Assembly: GCA_024640315.1 (NCBI GenBank)
Contig: JAHEFF010000013.1
Location: 39,579-77,715 of the forward strand
From: Woeseiaceae bacterium
GTDB taxonomy: Bacteria > Pseudomonadota > Gammaproteobacteria > Steroidobacterales > Woeseiaceae
Direction: 5' to 3'
DNA: 38,137 nucleotides
The notes below the pieces were generated by a model. The model ran no database searches. It had not been told where the DNA came from and saw only the letters and a program-made list of their open reading frames with translations. Every line of letters starts with the position of its first letter. The first letter of the stretch is position 1. Below are positions 1 to 6,974 of this stretch, piece after piece. Made by a program: the position numbers and the translations under genes.

Positions 1-1178
1 CGCATGACGTCGGCAAAATCGGCGGCGTCACTTTGGTAGGCAACCAGGGCGGCCTGCGCATGATCACTGGCCTGACCGAGAATTTGTTCTTCGTAAAGTT
101 CTATTCGTCGGGACAGTTCGGTCCACTGAGCGAACTCCGCTTCCAGGCGGCTGTTGAGTCGGCGCAGCAATTCCTGCTTTGACGCGGTGGCCGCCCGGCG
201 TTCGCTTAGAGCCGCCGCCATTCGCCTGTCCTGACGATTCTCCTGGAAAAAAGGCAAGTCCATCGTGACCGACAAGCTGACAAAGTCAGATCTCGGCGTG
301 CCATCTGGCAGGTAACCATCCCGATAACCATAGCCAAGATCCCACACCCAGCCAGACTTATAGTCCTCTTCGGCCTGGTCGATGCGTGCTTCCTGGGCAT
401 CGATGCGGGCATTCGCCGCGAGCAGTGACGGGTGCACTAACAAGCTGGATTGCAGGGCTTCAAGCGGCGGCAAATCCCGCCAACCAGGCAATTTCTCGGC
501 AACAGGTCGGCGCGCATCCTGGCCAACCCACTCCGACAACGCGGCGATTGCGCGCGAGTGTTGATTGTTGATGTCCATGAGCCTGTCATCGATTCGACTG
601 AGTTCCAGTTCTGCTCGTAAAAGGTCTTGCTGATTTTTACGACCAACGGAGTACAGAGACCGGGTGACGGTTGCCAGGTCGACAAAGAAGGGTCGCACTT
701 CGTTGACGATCGCGTGCGTGCGCTGCCAGTAGTATGTCTCCAGCCATGCCTGGCGGACGGCGGTTATCACGTCTCGACTTCGGCCGTCTGCATTTTCTCT
801 CATCTCATCAGCCAGCGACTCAAAACGACGCGTACTGGCTTCCAGCGAACCACCTGGCGGAAACTCCATACGCAATCCAATCTGGGCCTGTGTCATTCCC
901 TCAGTGGTAAAACCACCTGACTGAATGGGAAAGTTGGCGATGCCCATTCTGAGTTTGAGATCCGGCCGCTGGCCGGCAGCAACAGATTCCTCGTCGTAGG
1001 CCTCGGCCCTGGCGAGCATGGAATCGTGGCCAGGTTCCTGCTCTACGGCAAGATCCTCGGCAGCCGCAAGCGTTAGCGGAATATCTTGCTGCGCGACAGC
1101 CGTGTTCGATAACAGCGTGTACAAGATAGCCAGGAATGCAATCCGGCCGAAGCGTGTGCGGCTGGAAGCATGCGTCAT
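1..1178 (-). CDS. TolC-family outer-membrane efflux protein, CusC/CzcC type (3' end beyond the window)
   Basis: The minus-strand frame is open from an ATG at 1176-1178 to the window edge, giving about 392 residues without a stop. The N-terminus is a signal peptide ending near NTAVAQQ. The rest is the alternating helical pattern of outer-membrane factors, rich in Ala, Glu, Arg and Gln, with a first repeat of about residues 30-210 and a second beginning near SLLVHPSLLAANARIDAQEA. This family forms the trimeric outer-membrane channel of tripartite exporters. The small Cys/His-rich gene just upstream and the short non-lipoprotein leader suggest the heavy-metal (CusC/CzcC) branch rather than the drug branch; that is inference. 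The adaptor and permease would be expected beyond position 1. There is no clear Shine-Dalgarno before the ATG. A hairpin lies in the leader at 1231-1270. Confidence 0.85.
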   Translation of the reverse strand, partial: MTHASSRTRFGRIAFLAILYTLLSNTAVAQQDIPLTLAAAEDLAVEQEPGHDSMLARAEAYDEESVAAGQRPDLKLRMGIANFPIQSGGFTTEGMTQAQIGLRMEFPPGGSLEASTRRFESLADEMRENADGRSRDVITAVRQAWLETYYWQRTHAIVNEVRPFFVDLATVTRSLYSVGRKNQQDLLRAELELSRIDDRLMDINNQHSRAIAALSEWVGQDARRPVAEKLPGWRDLPPLEALQSSLLVHPSLLAANARIDAQEARIDQAEEDYKSGWVWDLGYGYRDGYLPDGTPRSDFVSLSVTMDLPFFQENRQDRRMAAALSERRAATASKQELLRRLNSRLEAEFAQWTELSRRIELYEEQILGQASDHAQAALVAYQSDAADFADVM

Positions 1179-1230
1179 ATTTTGATTGGTACGGGGCGTT
1201 CGCCCACTGCGAGACGACATCAAACGATCT

Positions 1231-1270
1231 CCTTCGTCGGTAATCGAAAAAAAACGGATTACAGCGAAGG
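1231..1270 (-). promoter_or_regulatory. Intercistronic hairpin with U-rich loop upstream of the CusC-like gene
   Basis: CCTTCG (1231-1236) pairs with CGAAGG (1265-1270) and GTAATC (1240-1245) pairs with GATTAC (1257-1262). The two stems are separated by a small 3/2-nt internal loop. The 11-nt apical loop (1246-1256) contains eight consecutive A on the plus strand, hence eight U in the minus-strand transcript. It sits between the small exported protein and the outer-membrane factor, so it could be a processing site, attenuator or mRNA stabiliser. It is not a classical intrinsic terminator, because the U-run is in the loop and not after the stem. Confidence 0.45.
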
Positions 1271-1275
1271 GACCG

Positions 1276-1722
1276 CTATTTCAGGAATACGCAGAACCGA
1301 ACAGACAGGGACGGGCCAGACGCAAATTTATCCTGGCCGGAAGGAGGACATGGAGCCCGGGAAGTAGCAGTTCTTGGCGATAATTGCGGAGGTGGCCTCG
1401 GCACACTTTGCGCCTGGGCGTGGTCCTTGAATTTTGACGGCGAGAAACGCCCGTCGACGTTGGTGTCCGGACTCTCCCCGCAATCTCCCGCGACGACGGA
1501 AGCACATGAGATTTCGTGTCCGTCCACGCCCGGCGAGCAGTGCACGCAGCCTGGCGCAACTTCGTCGCCGGACTCTTGCTGGTGATGTGCCGAATGCCCG
1601 GAATGCGCCGACATGACCGGTGTGTCCGGCGAAACTTCCATTGCCATCTGACACGACAGCGCAGACGATGTCAGCCAAGCAGACACGAACAGGCCGAGAA
1701 CGAAACGCCCCCAGATCGTCAT
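1276..1722 (-). CDS. Small exported Cys/His-rich protein, putative metal-binding partner of the efflux operon
   Basis: This frame encodes 148 aa from ATG 1720-1722. A TTG ten codons upstream (1752) is possible, but the ATG places the hydrophobic signal segment (WGRFVLGLFVSAWLTSSALS) at the extreme N-terminus. The mature part has a His/Ser stretch (SAHSGHSAHH), a CVHC motif and further Cys in EISC, GDCG and APCP, which could bind metal ions. The C-terminal half is Pro/Ser/Arg-rich and looks disordered. I do not recognise a named family, although small periplasmic proteins with Cys-X2-Cys and His motifs often precede CusCBA/CzcCBA genes. It ends 97 bp before the CusC-like gene on the same strand and is probably co-transcribed. 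The role in metal sensing or delivery is inferred from composition and context. A non-conserved ORF is the main alternative. Confidence 0.55.
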   Translation of the reverse strand: MTIWGRFVLGLFVSAWLTSSALSCQMAMEVSPDTPVMSAHSGHSAHHQQESGDEVAPGCVHCSPGVDGHEISCASVVAGDCGESPDTNVDGRFSPSKFKDHAQAQSVPRPPPQLSPRTATSRAPCPPSGQDKFASGPSLSVRFCVFLK

Positions 1723-1774
1723 ATATGCTTGTTTTTTAGCTGATTTGGTCAATTTGTGCCTCTACGCCTCGAAC

Positions 1775-1803
1775 ACATTAGCCATATTAGTACGATGTGA
1801 CAA
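1775..1803 (-). promoter_or_regulatory. Candidate sigma70 promoter for the metal-efflux operon
   Basis: Reading the minus strand, TTGTCA (1798-1803) and TAATGT (1775-1780) are separated by exactly 17 bp. They lie about 50 bp upstream of the ATG at 1722. The -35 box lies in one arm of a spaced inverted repeat (TGTGAC/GTCACA) that could hold an operator. This is pattern matching only. Confidence 0.35.
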
Positions 1804-1838
1804 GACCGGTTGTTACCCAGGTCACAGTGTCGACGCAA

Positions 1839-2750
1839 TTACTTGAGATGTGCGCCGATGTGATCTGCGCCGCGCTCTTTCGCCAACGCCACCTGCTTGC
1901 GGCGTTCCTCCAGTCGTTCGGCCCGATCCACTTCCAGCGAATCAACGCATTTGGGACAAGACACGCCCTCCCGATAATCGGGTGATTTGAGGTCCGCAGA
2001 GCTCAGCGGACGCCGACAGGCGTGGCATTGCACATAGCCACCCTCCGCCCGGTCACGATCGACAGCCACCCTGGTATCAAATACGAAGCACTCGCCTTCC
2101 CAGAGGTTCTTGTCGTCCTCGACGTTTTCCAGGTAGTTGAGGATGCCACCCTGCAACTGATAGACCTCGCTGAATCCCAGTTCCATCATCAGCGCCGTCG
2201 CCTTTTCACAACGAATACCGCCCGTGCAAAACATTGCGAGCTTGCGGTCAGGATCGGACTCGGCAAGGTTTTTGGCATACTCGGGAAACTCTCGAAAACT
2301 GTCGGTCTCGGGGTCGGTCGCGTTCCTGAAGGTGCCAACTTCAAACTCGTATTGATTCCGGGTATCGATCACCAGGGTTTCGGGATCGCTGACCAACGCA
2401 TTCCACTCGTCGACGCCGACATGTTTACCGGTCATCTTGTCGGGCCGGATATCCGGTCTGCCGAGCGTCACGATTTCTTTCTTAATTTTGACGCGCATGC
2501 GCCGGAAGGGAGCTTCAGTAGACTCGGTCCAACGGCTGTCAATCGGCGGATCAAGGGACAGTTGCTCCTCGAGCCAGTCGAAAACGCCCCGGATGGCCGC
2601 GCCATCGCCCGCCAGCGTGCCGTTTATGCCTTCCTCTGCAACGAGAACGGTTCCCAGCAAACCGGATTTGTCACACAGGACTTTCAGCCGCGCCCTGATG
2701 TCGGCGGGATCCGCTACGTCTGTAAATCGATAAAAAGAAACAACGTCCAT
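1839..2750 (-). CDS. trhO: tRNA uridine(34) hydroxylase TrhO (rhodanese-related, YceA family)
   Basis: The 303-aa product is of family length. An N-terminal acylphosphatase-like domain (residues 1-95, with AEEGINGTLAG) is followed by a rhodanese domain with the active-site loop FCTGGIRCEK, placing the catalytic Cys at residue 175. The C-terminal tail carries two Cys pairs (CHAC and CPKC) likely to bind zinc. TrhO performs prephenate-independent 5-hydroxylation of the wobble uridine in several tRNAs, leading to cmo5U or mcmo5U; this function is known for the family. The gene starts 9 bp after the stop of plsB on the same strand, so the two are probably co-transcribed. The Lys/Arg/Glu-rich C-terminal helix is normal for the family. 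Confidence 0.93.
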   Translation of the reverse strand: MDVVSFYRFTDVADPADIRARLKVLCDKSGLLGTVLVAEEGINGTLAGDGAAIRGVFDWLEEQLSLDPPIDSRWTESTEAPFRRMRVKIKKEIVTLGRPDIRPDKMTGKHVGVDEWNALVSDPETLVIDTRNQYEFEVGTFRNATDPETDSFREFPEYAKNLAESDPDRKLAMFCTGGIRCEKATALMMELGFSEVYQLQGGILNYLENVEDDKNLWEGECFVFDTRVAVDRDRAEGGYVQCHACRRPLSSADLKSPDYREGVSCPKCVDSLEVDRAERLEERRKQVALAKERGADHIGAHLK

Positions 2751-2759
2751 GATCTGTTT

Positions 2760-5237
2760 TCAAAGTCTGTCGAAACCCGGGCCGGAGAAGGTCAACGACA
2801 ATATGCTGTGGCGAATCTCTTCGCCGAGAACCAGTCTTGCGTCTTCGCCGATTCGCTCGATGTCGTCGCCGAACTCCAGGAAACCGGCCGAATTACGTCG
2901 CACCACCTCGCGCTCCCTGAGTGTCCGGATAAAATCCTGGAACAAGGCCTTGTCGAAGAAGTCAGGCGAGTGCAAACCGTAAATCATCGCCAGGCGCTGT
3001 GCACTCTGCTGGCACAGGCCCTCGAGCTTGGCGCGCGACAATGTACCGGAGCCGTTCCGGACCAGCAATGCGATAACGAGGTAAAACCGTTGCAGCATCG
3101 GCACCATCGACTGACCCAGCATCATTAACTGAAATGCCGGTGCGGACCCGGTCGGTGGCCTCACGAGGCAATCTCCTTCCCGCGTCAGGATCTCCTCGTC
3201 AATCAGTGCCTCGATCGCGGTCGTCGTGACGTCGTCAACTTCGTCGTCACCCCATTGCAGTCGTAGTTCAACACGCATGAACGGATAAATCATGGCGATG
3301 AGCCGTTGCAACTCTGTATGCGCCAGGCGCCGTCCCTGGATAAAACAGCAGGCAATGGATGCAGGTACGGCAAAGAGGTGCTGGATGTTATTGCGGAAGT
3401 AGGTCATCAACACGGCTTCATGCTCGCTCATGCTGACAATGTCACCGAGTGGATGTGCCGTGCGGGAAATGACCTTTAGTTTCTCTCCGTGATCTATGAT
3501 CTCATCCGTCTCCCAATCCGGCACGGTCACCAGGTCTGAATATTTGAATCGCTTCAGTAACCTGATGCTGAGCCCAACCTGGGCTTTAAGTTCAAGCTCC
3601 CCCATTGACTGCTTGGGCGTGGCAAGCAATGCGTAAGCGAGCAGGCTAATCGGCGTTACCGCGGCCGCGGCATTAATTTCTCCCATGATCCTCACACCAA
3701 GATCATCGATGACATCGGCAACCCACGCGGGGCGCTCGTCCTCATTCGGCTCCGCACCGCGCCAACCCGGTTTGCGTTCGTCAAGCATGTCGTCGAGACG
3801 AATGGGCTCACCGATGTTGACGTAGACCTTGCCGAAATAGTCCCGCAATGCATTAATGGAACGTATCAGCCCGAACAAAGATTCCTTCTGCTTCGCCGCG
3901 CCGCCCATCTCCGATATGAAGGAGTCTCCTTCAATCAGTTTTTCGTAACCGAAGTACACCGGAATAAAGACGACCGGCAGCCCCGGGTTATGAATGTAGG
4001 AATTGACCGTCATTGCCAGCATGCCGGCTTTAGGGGAAAGCAGCCTGCCAGTACGACTCCTGGTGCCTTCCACGAAGTACTCGATCGAATGGCCCCGCTG
4101 CAAAATTATGCGCAGGTACGCGTTGAATACGGTCGCATACAGGCGGTTGCCCTTGAAACTGCGACGCAGGTAGAACGCGCCACCGCGACGCAATATGGCC
4201 CCGATGACAGGGATGTTGAGGTTAACGCCGGCAGCAACGTGCGGCAGGCTCAAACCCTGGTTGTAAACGATGTAGCTCAGCAGCAGGTAGTCGAAGTGGC
4301 TGCGGTGGCAGGGAACATAGACAATCTCATTGTTCTTGGCCTCCTCGTGCAGGCGCTCGACGTGCTGCAACTCGATGCCGTCGTAGATTCGATGCCAGAC
4401 CCAACTCAGGAACCGCTCTACTACCCTGACTGTCGGGTATGAAATATGGGCGGCAATTTCGTTAGCGTACTTGCGAGCGTTTTGCGTCGCGCGTTCGAGT
4501 TTTACCCTGCTGTCTCCGGCTTCGGCAGCAATTGCAGCGCGGACATTTGGGTCACTGAGTACGTCATTAAGCAGCGTCCTGCGATGAGACAGGTCTGGTC
4601 CAACGGTCGCTATGCGACGTTGCCTGAAATGCATCCTGAGAATTCGCGACACTTTTCGGAAAGCAACTTCCGGTTCGAGGCCATCCTGCACGATTGTGCT
4701 CAAGGGAAGAGCATGACTGAAACGGACAAGCGTATTGCGCCCCTGAAATACCGTCGCGAAGAATTTTCGCGTCCGTCCCGCGACATCCCAATTCTCCGAA
4801 AAAAGGAGCGTCAACCAGGAGTGCTCTTTTTGCGGTGCGCGACCCCAGTAGATTCCCACCGGTACCAGCAACAGTTCCTGGCCCCCTGCATTGACACTGG
4901 CCTCCACCAGTCTCTTGAGTCTTTTGGAGCCTTGCGTCTTTGTACGGCGAAAAAAGAAACCGCGCATGCGGCGTAGCACGATAATACGTCGCGATTCACT
5001 GGCGTCCAGGAAATCGAGACCTTGCGTCGGAGAGGGCAACCCATGAATCTTGCACAAGCGCTCAAGCGCCAGCGTGTCCGCAAGCCCCCCTGTCTCCAGC
5101 ACATAACACACGGGCGCATCCGTATTCGCAAACAGCTCGGCTGGATCATCCGGCTGCACAGCGGGTCGTGCCCAAAGGCTGAAGATTTTGCCCGCCAGCC
5201 AGTACCAGGGGCGGAAAATGTATTCGGCGATGCTCAT
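2760..5237 (-). CDS. plsB: Glycerol-3-phosphate 1-O-acyltransferase PlsB
   Basis: The 825-aa product matches the large proteobacterial PlsB. All four acyltransferase blocks are visible: HRSHFDYLLLSY with the catalytic HX4D pair (H311, D316), GGAFYLRRSFKGN, YFVEGTRSRTGR (about 387-398) and VVFIPVYFGYE. PlsB transfers an acyl chain from acyl-ACP or acyl-CoA to the sn-1 position of glycerol 3-phosphate at the inner membrane, the first committed step of phospholipid synthesis. The long N-terminal region and the helical C-terminal third also follow the family. The start ATG (5235-5237) lies 79 bp from the preferred start of the divergent glucokinase. A TAATAT box lies about 14 nt upstream of the ATG. 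trhO follows after 9 bp. Confidence 0.96.
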   Translation of the reverse strand: MSIAEYIFRPWYWLAGKIFSLWARPAVQPDDPAELFANTDAPVCYVLETGGLADTLALERLCKIHGLPSPTQGLDFLDASESRRIIVLRRMRGFFFRRTKTQGSKRLKRLVEASVNAGGQELLLVPVGIYWGRAPQKEHSWLTLLFSENWDVAGRTRKFFATVFQGRNTLVRFSHALPLSTIVQDGLEPEVAFRKVSRILRMHFRQRRIATVGPDLSHRRTLLNDVLSDPNVRAAIAAEAGDSRVKLERATQNARKYANEIAAHISYPTVRVVERFLSWVWHRIYDGIELQHVERLHEEAKNNEIVYVPCHRSHFDYLLLSYIVYNQGLSLPHVAAGVNLNIPVIGAILRRGGAFYLRRSFKGNRLYATVFNAYLRIILQRGHSIEYFVEGTRSRTGRLLSPKAGMLAMTVNSYIHNPGLPVVFIPVYFGYEKLIEGDSFISEMGGAAKQKESLFGLIRSINALRDYFGKVYVNIGEPIRLDDMLDERKPGWRGAEPNEDERPAWVADVIDDLGVRIMGEINAAAAVTPISLLAYALLATPKQSMGELELKAQVGLSIRLLKRFKYSDLVTVPDWETDEIIDHGEKLKVISRTAHPLGDIVSMSEHEAVLMTYFRNNIQHLFAVPASIACCFIQGRRLAHTELQRLIAMIYPFMRVELRLQWGDDEVDDVTTTAIEALIDEEILTREGDCLVRPPTGSAPAFQLMMLGQSMVPMLQRFYLVIALLVRNGSGTLSRAKLEGLCQQSAQRLAMIYGLHSPDFFDKALFQDFIRTLREREVVRRNSAGFLEFGDDIERIGEDARLVLGEEIRHSILSLTFSGPGFDRL

Positions 5238-5277
5238 CGGATGCCAATATTACCGGTTTCCGACCCTCCAAAGACCG

Positions 5278-5305
5278 TTGATTTTTCCGAAATCCACGGT
5301 AATGC
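5278..5305 (+). promoter_or_regulatory. Candidate promoter of the glucokinase gene
   Basis: TTGATT (5278-5283) and TAATGC (5300-5305) are 16 bp apart. The -10 box covers the first in-frame ATG (5302), so a transcript from this promoter would begin near 5312 and leave only the ATG at 5317 usable, with a leader of about five nucleotides. No Shine-Dalgarno is seen before either ATG. The evidence is by eye only. Confidence 0.3.
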
Positions 5306-5316
5306 TTGCACACCCT

Positions 5317-6246
5317 ATGACCCGGATTCCAAACAACTGGCTTATCGCCGACATTGGCGCAACAACCAGCCGCTGTGCCCTTCTCAGTGAGGGCAATATC
5401 AGCGATGTCCGGTTGTTCATCAATGACGACACGGCGGGCCCTCGCGAAATGCTCACGACTTTCATCGACCAGGCAGCCTCGAAGCCCACCGGCTGCGCGC
5501 TCGCTGTTGCGGCGCCGATCGATGGCGACGATATACAAATGATCAATCGCGACTGGCAATTCAGTCGGGCCTGGCTAAGTGAACTCGGCTTCGAGCGCAT
5601 CGAGGTAATTAATGACTTTCACGCCATTGCGCACGCCTTGCCGGCATTGAGTGACGAATCGCGAATTGAAATCGGCCGGGCCACTCAATACAGGCAGGGC
5701 AACATCGCGGTTCTCGGGCCCGGCAGCGGTTTGGGTATGGCCGCCTGGATTTCCGGGACGGCCGCGATGAGCGGGGAAGGAGGACACATCACCATGTCCG
5801 GACGCAATGCGTCCGAGGATTCGATCATTGCGGCGCTACGCGATCGTTATGGCCACTGCTCGGCCGAGAGGGTCCTGTCCGGCCCCGGTCTGACAGCGTT
5901 GCACGAAGTGATGCATGGAACGGCAGTAGCAACATCTGAAGAAATCACGATGAACCCGGACGAACCGGCTAACGCGGCGACAATGCAGCAGTTCTTCCGT
6001 TTTCTCGGCAGTGTCGCGGCGGAGCTTGCATTGATCACCGGCGCGGCTGGTGGCGTGTATATCGCGGGTGGAATTGTGCCTGCATGTCTGGAACAGATTG
6101 TCAGCTCGGAATTCAGGTCACGTTTCGAAGACAAGAATCGATACCGCGACTTCATGCGCGCGATACCGACGTGGGTAATTACCGATCCATACCCTGGACT
6201 CAGCGGCCTGGCCGCCTATGTCAATCAGGGGTCAGGCGTTCCCTGA
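5317..6246 (+). CDS. glk: Glucokinase (bacterial Glk family)
   Basis: From ATG 5317 the product is 309 aa, close to the usual 320. An alternative ATG at 5302 adds five residues; starts further upstream run into the plsB promoter region and are unlikely. Family hallmarks are the N-terminal phosphate-binding segment LIADIGATTSR (usually GGTN; here GATT), VAAPIDGDDIQMINRDWQFS, the catalytic VINDF segment, VLGPGSGLGMA, GEGGHITM, and near the C-terminus GGVYIAGGIVP and FEDKNRYRDFMRAIP. Glk phosphorylates glucose with ATP in the cytoplasm to feed glycolysis. The gene is divergent from plsB, and its last 22 bp overlap tail to tail with a small lipoprotein gene on the other strand. The GATT in place of GGTN is a mild departure, but the other motifs are intact. 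Confidence 0.9.
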   Translation: MTRIPNNWLIADIGATTSRCALLSEGNISDVRLFINDDTAGPREMLTTFIDQAASKPTGCALAVAAPIDGDDIQMINRDWQFSRAWLSELGFERIEVINDFHAIAHALPALSDESRIEIGRATQYRQGNIAVLGPGSGLGMAAWISGTAAMSGEGGHITMSGRNASEDSIIAALRDRYGHCSAERVLSGPGLTALHEVMHGTAVATSEEITMNPDEPANAATMQQFFRFLGSVAAELALITGAAGGVYIAGGIVPACLEQIVSSEFRSRFEDKNRYRDFMRAIPTWVITDPYPGLSGLAAYVNQGSGVP

Positions 6247-6452
6247 ACTGACTCCTTGAGAGCCGCGTCGATTGCCAGCTTCTGATCCTGCATCTGGATT
6301 TCAACTTCGCGGGCCTTGTTCATTTGCTCTGTATAGCCATTGGCGACTTCGGCGCCGACCGTCGTGTCCTGGCGATCATCGGTATTCGCCGAATCACCGG
6401 CGCCGCAAGCGCCAAGTAAGACTGCAACCGCAAACAAAGTGAGTCTCTTCAT
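6225..6452 (-). CDS. Small lipoprotein with a short coiled-coil-like tail
   Basis: This encodes 75 aa beginning MKRLTLFAVAVLLGAC, a clear type II signal peptide with the lipidated Cys at residue 16. The mature part is an acidic linker followed by a helical, Lys/Glu/Gln-rich stretch (about residues 38-68). An AGGAGA Shine-Dalgarno (6460-6465) lies 7 nt before the ATG, which makes this a convincing gene despite its size. The start is 18 bp after the stop of the alpha/beta hydrolase, so it is the last gene of a four-gene operon. Its 3' end overlaps the 3' end of glk. No function is recognisable; it would be membrane-anchored in the periplasm. Confidence 0.75.
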   Translation of the reverse strand: MKRLTLFAVAVLLGACGAGDSANTDDRQDTTVGAEVANGYTEQMNKAREVEIQMQDQKLAIDAALKESVQGTPDP

Positions 6453-6470
6453 CGCAACGTCTCCTGTTGG

Positions 6471-6974
6471 TCAGGACAGTTCATCGATGAAACGGGACAG
6501 GTAGTAGTTGATTTCATCGATGTTGGCCGTCAGGCGATGATCACCATCGACAATATGCAATGTAGCGTTGCATTCACTTGCAAACCGAATGCTGTTTTGG
6601 ACCGGCACAATATCGTCAGCCCAGCCATGCACGATGCAGATCGGAATCTTCGGCGCCGTCGGCGTCAGGTCCTCGTATCCCGTCATATAGTACGCGGGCG
6701 CCAGAACAAAAAGACCGACAGCGTTCACAGTATCCGCGGCAGCCGTCGCGACATGGCCACCCATGCTGGAGCCAACCAGGATCAGCGGCTTCGTCAGTCG
6801 TTCGCAACTGGCGATAAGCTTCTCGACCCGCTCCGTGGGGTCAGCAATGCCCTGGTAGTCAATGCTGTCCACCTCGCAACCAAGGTTCCGCGCGGTCTCG
6901 GCCATCGCATTGATCTTGGTCCCCCAGGGCCCGCTTTCCTGGCCGTGCGAGAAGATCACCATCGGCCTGGTCAT
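6471..6974 (-). CDS. Small cytoplasmic alpha/beta hydrolase
   Basis: The product is 167 aa. The ATG at 6972-6974 overlaps the TGA of the upstream gene (ATGA), indicating translational coupling; a start nine codons earlier would lie inside that gene. The serine-hydrolase triad is visible: nucleophile elbow GSSMGG with Ser70, an acidic residue in HGWADDIVP (D120 or D121), and His146 in DGDHRL. The N-terminal IFSHGQESGPWGTK and the compact size fit YqiA/RBBP9-like or dienelactone-hydrolase-like esterases. No signal peptide is present. The substrate is not predictable. Its neighbours are a double DsbA-like protein and an alkyltransferase-like DNA-damage protein, giving no clear pathway. Confidence 0.85.
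   Translation of the reverse strand: MTRPMVIFSHGQESGPWGTKINAMAETARNLGCEVDSIDYQGIADPTERVEKLIASCERLTKPLILVGSSMGGHVATAAADTVNAVGLFVLAPAYYMTGYEDLTPTAPKIPICIVHGWADDIVPVQNSIRFASECNATLHIVDGDHRLTANIDEINYYLSRFIDELS

Noticed and set aside
2022..3128. Plus-strand open frame of 368 codons
   Set aside because: It lies antisense across the end of plsB and all but the edges of trhO, both with intact motifs, and has no recognisable domain. It is a GC-rich shadow frame.
5188..5301. Upstream start for glucokinase
   Set aside because: It would add 38 or more residues unlike the family and run into the plsB start and promoter.
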